A DNA stretch of 64,000 nt from Chryseobacterium sp. BLS98 (GTDB taxonomy: Bacteria > Bacteroidota > Bacteroidia > Flavobacteriales > Weeksellaceae): assembly GCF_001045445.1 (NCBI RefSeq), contig NZ_LFNF01000004.1, forward strand, positions 186,001 to 250,000, written 5' to 3'. A program made the position numbers and the translations under genes. Positions 57,993 through 64,000 of the stretch are shown piece by piece; positions within the stretch are counted from its first letter, which is position 1, and every line of letters starts with the position of its first letter. Below the pieces are notes generated by a model. That model had not been told where the DNA came from. It was given only the letters and a program-made list of their open reading frames with translations, and did not search any database.

Positions 57993-59768
57993 TTAGTAAT
58001 TTCCTTTACCAATATAGTGTGCTGCAATCTTTTCAGTTAAAGCTACTACATTCGGGTGGTTGGTATATTTTGTGAACCTTCTTAATCCTGAAAGCATCAT
58101 TCTCTGCTCATCACCTTCAGCGAAAGAAATAATTCCTTCTTTAGCGGCTACGATGTTTTTTTCAACGGCTTTGTAAAGGTTAAGCTGTGCCATTGCAGCT
58201 TCCACAGAATCAGGTGAGAAGTGTTTCTCAGCTCTTAATACAGCAGATTCTGCCATATAAATCTGGTTAAGGATCTCAGAAGCATTCAATAATAAGTGCT
58301 GCTGTTTTTCAATATCCATCATATATTTTTGAAGAGCGGCTCCGGAAACCATCAAGAACACTTTCTTAAGGTTGGCAATAATAGCTTTCTCTTCGCTCAT
58401 GAATGCTGAATAATCAGGAACTTCAAATGAAGGAATACCCATTAATTCTTTGCTGATAGCCATAGCAGGAGACAATAAGTCAAGCTCTCCTTTCATTGCT
58501 CTCTTGATCAGCATTCCTACGGATAGTAATCTGTTGATTTCGTTGGTTCCTTCATAGATTCTTGAAATTCTTGAATCTCTCCATGCCGCTTCCATTGGAG
58601 TGTCTTCAGAGAAGCCCATACCTCCGTATACCTGAATTCCCTCATCAGCAGTGTGCTGGGCAAGATCAGATACGAAAACTTTAAGGATAGAACATTCTAC
58701 AGCAAATTCCTCAACGCCTTTAAGCTCTGCAGCCTGGTGATCCATTCCACCTGCTACCAGTTCATCAATTTTATCCTGAATATCTTTAGCCGCTCTGTAA
58801 GATCCTGCTTCACTTACGAAAACACCTGTAGCCATTTCAGCAATTTTCTTCCTGATAGCTCCGAAAGTGGAAATAGAAACTCCAAACTGCTTTCTTTCGT
58901 TAGAGTACTGGATAGAGTGGTTTAAGATTCTTCTCTGAGCATCAAGACATGCAGCGGCCAGCTTGATACGGCCTACGTTCAATGCATTTAAAGCGATTTT
59001 GAAACCGTTATTTCTTTCTCCTAAAAGGTTCTCTACCGGAATTTTCATATCGTTGAAGAAAACCTGACGGGTAGAAGAGGCACGGATTCCCAATTTATGT
59101 TCTTCCTCTCCGAAAGTAATGCTTCCCGGGTTTTCAAGCTCGGAACGGTTGATAATGAAACCTGTGATATTCTTGTCATCATCAATTTTAGCAAATAATG
59201 TGAATGTATCTGCAAAACCTGCATTGGAGATCCACATTTTCTGTCCGTTGATGATATAATGTTTTCCGTCTTCGGAAAGTTTTGCTCTTGTTTTTCCGGA
59301 ATTGGCATCGGAACCTGCATCCGGCTCCGTAAGACAATATGCTCCGAATTTTGTACCTGTAGCCAGGTCCGGAAGGTATTTTTTCTTCTGTTCTTCAGTA
59401 CCGTAAAGAACGATAGGCAGGGTTCCGATTCCGGTATGTGCCCCGTATGCTGTTGCCAATGAACCTGTTACCCCCGAGATGTAGTCGCAGGCAAGCATTG
59501 TTGTTACAAAGCCCATTCCTAAGCCTCCATATTCTTCAGGAACCGATATACCAAGCAATCCCATATCTCCAAGCTTACGCATTGTTTCTTCTGTGAATGC
59601 ATAATCTTTCTTCTCGAAACGCTCTTTCTGCGGAACAACTTCTCTGTCTATAAATTCTTTTGCAGAATCACGAAGCATTTTTTGTTCTTCGTTCAGTTCC
59701 TCAATACTGAAAATGTCATTTGCAGGAATTTCCTTGATCAGGAATTCTCCGCCCTTTAATGTTGCCAT
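57993..59768 (-). CDS. fadE: acyl-CoA dehydrogenase
   Basis: FAD enzyme catalysing the first step of beta-oxidation, acyl-CoA to trans-2-enoyl-CoA. The 591-residue protein has the standard core (FAD/substrate blocks AYCLTEPDAGSDANSG, MWISNAGFADTFTLFAKID, IQVYGGMGFSEDTPMEAAWR) and RISRIYEGTNEINR, carrying the position of the catalytic glutamate. It is longer than the 380-residue short-chain type because of a C-terminal domain of about 180 residues, as in long-chain acyl-CoA dehydrogenases. Third structural gene of the fadN-fadA-fadE operon; AT-rich repeats fill the gap before it. Confidence 0.93.
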   Translation of the reverse strand: MATLKGGEFLIKEIPANDIFSIEELNEEQKMLRDSAKEFIDREVVPQKERFEKKDYAFTEETMRKLGDMGLLGISVPEEYGGLGMGFVTTMLACDYISGVTGSLATAYGAHTGIGTLPIVLYGTEEQKKKYLPDLATGTKFGAYCLTEPDAGSDANSGKTRAKLSEDGKHYIINGQKMWISNAGFADTFTLFAKIDDDKNITGFIINRSELENPGSITFGEEEHKLGIRASSTRQVFFNDMKIPVENLLGERNNGFKIALNALNVGRIKLAAACLDAQRRILNHSIQYSNERKQFGVSISTFGAIRKKIAEMATGVFVSEAGSYRAAKDIQDKIDELVAGGMDHQAAELKGVEEFAVECSILKVFVSDLAQHTADEGIQVYGGMGFSEDTPMEAAWRDSRISRIYEGTNEINRLLSVGMLIKRAMKGELDLLSPAMAISKELMGIPSFEVPDYSAFMSEEKAIIANLKKVFLMVSGAALQKYMMDIEKQQHLLLNASEILNQIYMAESAVLRAEKHFSPDSVEAAMAQLNLYKAVEKNIVAAKEGIISFAEGDEQRMMLSGLRRFTKYTNHPNVVALTEKIAAHYIGKGNY

Positions 59769-59797
59769 ATATTATTTTGTTTTTATAACGATTAGTA

Positions 59798-59870
59798 ATT
59801 TTGTATTAACGTATTCATGTAAAATGTATTAATGATTAATTCTTCTCATGAATACATTTTACGTAAATAC
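59798..59870. repeat. AT-rich repeat copies A and A' in the fadA-fadE gap
   Basis: Copy A (59798-59837) is 36/40 identical to copy B at 61061-61100. Copy A' (59851-59870) is an inverted copy of the last part: 59811-59830 and 59851-59870 pair at 18 of 20 positions and can form a hairpin. The common core is GTAAAATGTAT. The gap has no coding frame. Confidence 0.7.
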
Positions 59871-59883
59871 ATCAGTACATTTT

Positions 59884-61062
59884 TTAAAGAAGTTCAAAGA
59901 TTGAAGCTGCTCCCTGTCCTGTACCTACACACATGGAAACCATTCCGTACTTGTTGCCGCGTCTTCTCATTTCGTCAAGAAGCTGAACGGTTAATTTGGT
60001 ACCGGTACATCCAAGCGGGTGACCAAGAGCAATTGCTCCTCCGTTTACATTTAAAATATCAGGATTTAAGCCCAACTCTTTTTTGATAGCAACTGATTGT
60101 GATGCGAATGCTTCGTTTAACTCGATTAAGTCGATATCCTTTAATTCAAGGCCTGCCTGTTTCAAAGCTTTTGGAATCGCGTAAATTGGTCCCATACCCA
60201 TAATTCTAGGTTCAAGACCTGCTGCAGCATAAGCTACTAATCTGGCTTCCGGCTCAAGTCCTAATTCTTTTACCATTTCCTCGCTCATAACCATTACGAA
60301 AGCTGCTCCGTCACTCATTTGTGATGAATTTCCGGCAGTTACGCTTCCTCCGTTTGCGAATACAGGTCTCAGCTTTGCCAATCCTTCTAATGAAGTATCT
60401 TTTCTTGGACCTTCGTCTACAGAGAAATCAAACTTTTTAGACTGCATTTTCTGGTTTTCATCAAGGAAGTTATATTCTACAGGAATCGAAACGATCTGAT
60501 TGGCAAACTTGCCTTCCTGATTAGCTTTTAAAGCTTTCATATGAGATTCGAATGCAAACTGATCCTGCTCTTCTCTTGTGATATTATATTGTTTGGCGAC
60601 TTCTTCTGCTGTGTAACCCATTCCCCAATAATAATCAGGATTGGTTTTGGCGATATCGGTTTCCGGAACCGGCTTGTAACCACCCATCGGGATATAAGAC
60701 ATGGATTCTGTACCTCCTGCGATGATGCAATCAGCCATTCCTGCCTGAATTTTTGCGGAAGCAATGGCAATGGCCTCACTTCCTGACGCGCAGTATCTGT
60801 TTACGGTAACTCCGGGCACTTTGTCTGTATTCAGACCCATTAAGGAAATTAGACGTGCTACGTTCAGTCCTTGTTCAGCTTCCGGCATTGCATTTCCCAC
60901 AATAAGGTCATCAATTCTGTTTTTATCTAATTGAGGTAACTCAGCCATTAATTTTTCAATAACTGTAGCTGCCATTACATCTGGACGAGTAAAGCGAAGG
61001 GAGCCTTTAGGTGCTTTTCCTACTGCTGTTCTGTATCCTTTTACTATATATGCTGTTTTCAT
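59884..61062 (-). CDS. fadA: acetyl-CoA acyltransferase (3-ketoacyl-CoA thiolase)
   Basis: Thiolase that cleaves 3-ketoacyl-CoA with CoA in the last step of beta-oxidation. The 392-residue protein has nucleophile C91 (NRYCASGSEAI), H348 (ALGHPLGCTGT) and second cysteine C378 (SMCVGTGQGA). Length is standard. It lies between fadN and fadE on the minus strand, the order found in Bacillus fadNAE. The start codon lies at the edge of an AT-rich repeat copy (61061-61100). Confidence 0.93.
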   Translation of the reverse strand: MKTAYIVKGYRTAVGKAPKGSLRFTRPDVMAATVIEKLMAELPQLDKNRIDDLIVGNAMPEAEQGLNVARLISLMGLNTDKVPGVTVNRYCASGSEAIAIASAKIQAGMADCIIAGGTESMSYIPMGGYKPVPETDIAKTNPDYYWGMGYTAEEVAKQYNITREEQDQFAFESHMKALKANQEGKFANQIVSIPVEYNFLDENQKMQSKKFDFSVDEGPRKDTSLEGLAKLRPVFANGGSVTAGNSSQMSDGAAFVMVMSEEMVKELGLEPEARLVAYAAAGLEPRIMGMGPIYAIPKALKQAGLELKDIDLIELNEAFASQSVAIKKELGLNPDILNVNGGAIALGHPLGCTGTKLTVQLLDEMRRRGNKYGMVSMCVGTGQGAASIFELL

Positions 61063-61100
61063 TTTGTATTAAAGTATTTACGTAAAATGTATCAATGATT
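61061..61100. repeat. AT-rich repeat copy B, upstream of fadA
   Basis: A 40-bp element 36/40 identical to 59798-59837, in the same orientation. It begins at the fadA start codon and ends in the stop codon region of the four-helix-bundle pseudogene. Confidence 0.7.
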
Positions 61101-61414
61101 AAAATGTTTGAGTATTAAGCTTTTGCTTCAATTTTGCTAACATATTTTGTATGTGTTTTATTTCTGAATGAATGATATGAAAATCATCATTTTTGAAAAA
61201 TCCTAAATCGTTTGCTATTAAGATTTGAGTTTCAGCATTTGTATCGCGACCTGCCCCTTTCAGCAATATTAGAAGGAGTTGAATATAAACTTCTTCTTGA
61301 CTGTGAAGTCAATCCGAACATTTCATCTTTTGGAAAATAATTTGAAGCCAGGTAAAATATTTTACAAAGTTTCATTGATTTTGTCCAAACTTCCAAATCC
61401 CTAAAGTTGTGCAT
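61099..61414 (-). pseudogene. four-helix-bundle (23S rRNA intervening-sequence) protein, frameshifted and internally deleted
   Basis: The frame starting at the ATG at 61414 encodes MHNFRDLEVWTKSMKLCKIF and continues through KDEMFGLTSQSRRSLYSTPS into NIAE, the hallmark of the IVP/four-helix-bundle family. A one-base frameshift near 61262 (AAAGG where AAGG keeps the frame) leads to an early stop. In the next frame it continues as GAGRDTNAETQILIANDLGF and then KNDDFHIIHSEIKHIQNMLA to a TAA at 61099-61101. Between GRDTN and AETQ about 15-20 residues usual in the family (KEF-type helix) are missing, so the copy has both a frameshift and a deletion. It sits inside the fad operon, flanked by AT-rich repeats. 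The frame and residues are seen; the family call is from its known motif order. Confidence 0.8.
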
Positions 61415-61415
61415 C

Positions 61416-61445
61416 GTGAATACATTAATACTTTTTACATTTTAC
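61416..61445. repeat. AT-rich repeat copy C, inverted, beside the pseudogene
   Basis: GTGAATACATTAATACTTTT and onward to TTTTAC (61416-61445) is an inverted, rearranged relative of copies A and B; its complement contains GTAAAATGTA and GTATTAATGTATTCAC. With copy B it brackets the four-helix-bundle pseudogene. Confidence 0.5.
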
Positions 61446-61453
61446 AGAAAAAT

Positions 61454-63847
61454 CTAATTTCTCAACGGTTTTCCGTTCTGTAACATGTACTGAATTCTCT
61501 CTAACGTTTTTCTCTCACCGCAAAGCTGTAAGAACGTTTCTCTTTCAAGATTCAATAAATATTGTTCGGTAACTACAGTGGGTTCGGAAAGGTTTCCTCC
61601 TACCATTACGTTGGCTAATTTATCTGCAATCTTTTTGTCGTGCTCAGAAATATATTTTCCGGTAAGCATCTGGTCTGTTCCTACGTAGAACATTCCCAAA
61701 GCATCTTTTCCTAAAACTTTTACTTTCTGTTCGATGGGTTGGGTGTAGCCCTGTTCTGCTAATAGTTTTGCAACTTTTTTGGCTTCGGCGATCTGTCTGT
61801 TTTTGCTTACGGATACAATATCTTTTCCTTTTTCAAGAATTCCCATGTCATAAGCTTCATAAGCCGAAGTAGCTACTTTACCCATTGCAATATTCATGAA
61901 TGCTTCACGAAGTCTGTTGTTTTTCACATCATCTGCATGGAATTCTCTTGAAGTTCTCAGGGTAAGTTCTTTAGTACCACCACCGCCAGGGATGACACCG
62001 ACTCCGGTTTCCACCAATCCGATATAAGTTTCTGCGGCAGCCACTACTCGGTCTGCATGCATGGTCATTTCGCAGCCACCGCCGAGGGTCATTCCGTGAG
62101 GAGCAACGACTACAGGAATAGAGGAGTAGCGTACTCTCATCATGGATTTCTGGAAATAAGCAATAGCCATATTCAGATCATCCCAGTCCTGCTCGATAGC
62201 CATCATCAGGATCATGGCAAGGTTTGCTCCTACAGAGAAATTGGTTCCCTGGTTTCCAACGACCAATCCATCGTATTCTTTTTCTGCTAAATCGATAGCT
62301 CTGTTTAATCCGTCAAGAACTTCGCCTCCCAGAGAGTTCATTTTTGAGCGGATCTCAAAATTGATGATCCCGTCACCAAGATCTTCAATTGCTGAACCTG
62401 AATTGCTCCAAAGGGTTTTGTTCTTTCTGATGTTATCTAAAATAATGAAGGCATCCTGACCTGGAATGGTATTGTATTGTCCTGAGTTTTTATCAACGAA
62501 AATACTTTGCCCCTCTTCATTTACTTTATAGAATGATTCAACATTTTTAACCCAGTCTGAAACTTCGTAACCTGCATCTTTTGCCAGTTCAATACCTTTT
62601 TGAACTCCTACGGCATCCCAAATTTCAAAAGGTCCGTTTTCCCATCCGAAACCGGCTCTCATAGCATCATCAATTTTATAGACTTCATCAGAGATTTCAG
62701 GAACCTTATGAGAAACGTAAGCGAATAATGCTCCTAAAGATTTTCTGTATAATTCTCCTGCTTTATCTTTGCCGCCGATTAGAACTTTAAATCTATCGAT
62801 TGGCTTGTCGATATTTTTAGTCAATTCTAAAGTAGGGAAGGAAGATTTGCCTTGAAGTTCGTATTCAAGAGTATCAAGGTTTAACCCGTGAATTTCGGAT
62901 TTTCCTTCTGCATTTTTTACTTTTTTATAGAAACCCTGTTCCGTTTTGGAACCCAACCATTTGTTATCCATCATTTTCTGGATGTAAGGTGGAAGGGCAA
63001 AAACGTCGTTAAAATTATTGGCTTCGGCACCGCTCTGGCGTACACCGTTGGCTACCATTACCAGAGTATCAAGACCTACAACGTCAGCGGTTCTGAATGT
63101 TGCTGATTTCGGACGTCCGATAACAGGACCTGTCAGTTTATCAACCTCAGAAACGGTCAAGCCTAATTTCTGTACATTATGAAGAAGATCCATCATCGAG
63201 AAAACCCCGATTCTGTTGGCAATGAACGCTGGAGTATCTTTAGCTAAAACTGTAGTTTTTCCTAAGAATTTAGCCCCAAAGCTCATATAGAATTCTACCA
63301 CTTCAGGAAGCGTTTCCGGAGTAGGGATAATCTCCAGAAGAGGAAGATATCTTACCGGGTTGAAGAAGTGTGTTCCTGCAAAATATTTTTTGAAATCATC
63401 GCTTCTTCCTTCAATGAGAAAATGAATAGGAATTCCTGATGTATTAGAAGAAATCAATGTTCCCGGTTTTCTGAACTGCTCAATTTTTTCGTAAACAGAT
63501 TTCTTAATGTCAAGCTTTTCAACAACCACTTCAATAATCCAGTCTGTATTTTTGATCTTGTGCAGATCATCATCAAAGTTGCCTATTGTAATTCTATCCG
63601 CAAATTTCGGAGAATAGAGAAGGGCAGGACTTGCTTTTTTCAGTTTTTCAAAGTTTTCAGAAGCAATTCTGTTTCTTACGGCTTTGTCATCTTTGGTCAA
63701 ACCTTTTTTCTGTTCAGCTTCAGTCAGTTCAAAAGGAACGATATCCAAAAGAGACACTTCTACCCCAATATTGGCGAAATGTGCTGCGATACCGCTACCC
63801 ATAATTCCTGAACCAAGAACCGTCACATGTTTGATTCTTCTTTTCAT
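61454..63847 (-). CDS. fadN: 3-hydroxyacyl-CoA dehydrogenase/enoyl-CoA hydratase fusion
   Basis: Bifunctional beta-oxidation enzyme of 797 residues. The N-terminal NAD domain has VLGSGIMGSGIAAHF (10-24) and is followed by the helical 3-hydroxyacyl-CoA dehydrogenase domain (NTSGIPIHFL, GTHFFNPVRYLPLLEIIPT). The C-terminal part is a crotonase-type enoyl-CoA hydratase (GLVVGNQGTNFSVGANLAM, VVAPHGMTLGGGCEMTMHAD, GVGVIPGGGG). This order, dehydrogenase first, is the FadN type, opposite to E. coli FadB. The ATG at 63847 is preferred to 63886: it starts at the first beta strand. First structural gene of the operon, after the putative MarR-type gene. Confidence 0.93.
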   Translation of the reverse strand: MKRRIKHVTVLGSGIMGSGIAAHFANIGVEVSLLDIVPFELTEAEQKKGLTKDDKAVRNRIASENFEKLKKASPALLYSPKFADRITIGNFDDDLHKIKNTDWIIEVVVEKLDIKKSVYEKIEQFRKPGTLISSNTSGIPIHFLIEGRSDDFKKYFAGTHFFNPVRYLPLLEIIPTPETLPEVVEFYMSFGAKFLGKTTVLAKDTPAFIANRIGVFSMMDLLHNVQKLGLTVSEVDKLTGPVIGRPKSATFRTADVVGLDTLVMVANGVRQSGAEANNFNDVFALPPYIQKMMDNKWLGSKTEQGFYKKVKNAEGKSEIHGLNLDTLEYELQGKSSFPTLELTKNIDKPIDRFKVLIGGKDKAGELYRKSLGALFAYVSHKVPEISDEVYKIDDAMRAGFGWENGPFEIWDAVGVQKGIELAKDAGYEVSDWVKNVESFYKVNEEGQSIFVDKNSGQYNTIPGQDAFIILDNIRKNKTLWSNSGSAIEDLGDGIINFEIRSKMNSLGGEVLDGLNRAIDLAEKEYDGLVVGNQGTNFSVGANLAMILMMAIEQDWDDLNMAIAYFQKSMMRVRYSSIPVVVAPHGMTLGGGCEMTMHADRVVAAAETYIGLVETGVGVIPGGGGTKELTLRTSREFHADDVKNNRLREAFMNIAMGKVATSAYEAYDMGILEKGKDIVSVSKNRQIAEAKKVAKLLAEQGYTQPIEQKVKVLGKDALGMFYVGTDQMLTGKYISEHDKKIADKLANVMVGGNLSEPTVVTEQYLLNLERETFLQLCGERKTLERIQYMLQNGKPLRN

Positions 63848-63902
63848 ATGTAAATTTTTATTATTAATAAGGTCATATGCAACCATATGGTTTCATTATA
63901 AT

Positions 63903-64000
63903 TTATTTTCTGTTGTTTAATAATTCGTTGGCGATTTTCATGATCTCCGACATCACTTCTTTGAAGGTTTCAATCTTCTCGGGCGCAATCTTTTCCATCA
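63903..64000 (-). CDS. C-terminal end of a probable MarR family regulator (truncated by the window)
   Basis: The last 31 full residues of a minus-strand gene, ending in TAA at 63903-63905 (EKIAPEKIETFKEVMSEIMK ... ELLNNRK). A single charged helix of this kind closes many MarR-family regulators, and such a regulator commonly precedes fadN in Flavobacteriia. The fragment is too short to prove the family; the remainder is outside the window. Confidence 0.4.
   Translation of the reverse strand, partial: MEKIAPEKIETFKEVMSEIMKIANELLNNRK

Noticed and set aside
1..64000. CRISPR array, prophage, integrase or insertion sequence
   Set aside because: No regularly spaced direct repeats, transposase or integrase motifs, or phage structural genes were seen on either strand.

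Overview
The window is low-GC DNA, dense with genes on both strands, and looks like a Flavobacteriia chromosome, most likely Chryseobacterium or a close relative in the Weeksellaceae. The evidence is a protein with a type IX secretion sorting domain, DUF4153, DUF2490 and DUF6157 family proteins, the fadN-fadA-fadE arrangement, and many copies of the Bacteroidetes promoter element TAnnTTTG (three with a well-spaced TTTG -33 element). No prophage, insertion sequence, CRISPR array or rRNA operon was found. One tRNA gene (Arg, anticodon CCT) is present. The assignment to genus is an inference from gene content.

Layout. 1-2.1 kb: end of a HAD-like protein, then map and a methyltransferase, coupled by a TAATG overlap. 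2.1-10.2 kb: SMR exporter with a Crp/Fnr regulator, era, DoxX protein, S9 peptidase, HAD hydrolase divergent from a second Crp/Fnr regulator, and a GNAT enzyme. 10.2-10.6 kb: a gene-free stretch packed with palindromic repeats. 10.6-15.2 kb: MATE exporter, a short NtrC-type regulator, YggS-type PLP protein and a polysaccharide deacetylase. 15.2-19.9 kb: a copper module of thioesterase, AraC regulator with a CxxC metal-binding front end, P-type ATPase with four extra metal-binding repeats, and a DUF72 protein. 20-24.1 kb: DUF6157 protein, glycine-rich RRM protein, and a PAP2/BlaI/DUF4153 operon. 24.3-27 kb: pyruvate dehydrogenase E1 alpha and E2. 27.2-32.3 kb: lolD-like ATPase, radC, and three or four poorly known proteins (FemAB/GNAT-like, phytanoyl-CoA dioxygenase-like, polytopic membrane protein, single-span protein). 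32.3-35.9 kb: soluble pyrophosphatase followed by a membrane pyrophosphatase carrying a C-terminal OmpA domain. 36-39.8 kb: aminotransferase, M28 lipoprotein peptidase, and a GNAT/VOC/endonuclease V-like operon. 39.9-44.8 kb: secreted GEVED protein and a SWIM-SNF2 helicase. 45-50 kb: FabH-like synthase, SDR enzyme with AraC regulator, tRNA-Arg, a gene-free stretch with two head-to-head consensus DnaA boxes, VOC protein and an NmrA-like protein. 50-57.9 kb: uvrA, TonB receptor, DUF2490 protein, HD hydrolase, YegP-like and secreted small proteins, DUF805 protein. 58-64 kb: the beta-oxidation operon fadN-fadA-fadE, preceded by the end of a probable MarR regulator.

The most notable items are: the metal-domain/AraC fusion beside the four-repeat copper pump; the membrane pyrophosphatase with a peptidoglycan-binding tail; a frameshifted and internally deleted four-helix-bundle (23S intervening protein) gene bracketed by inverted AT-rich repeats inside the fad operon; and the paired DnaA boxes near 48.56 kb. 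Most of the rest is ordinary core genome. No wholly new multi-gene system could be demonstrated from sequence alone.
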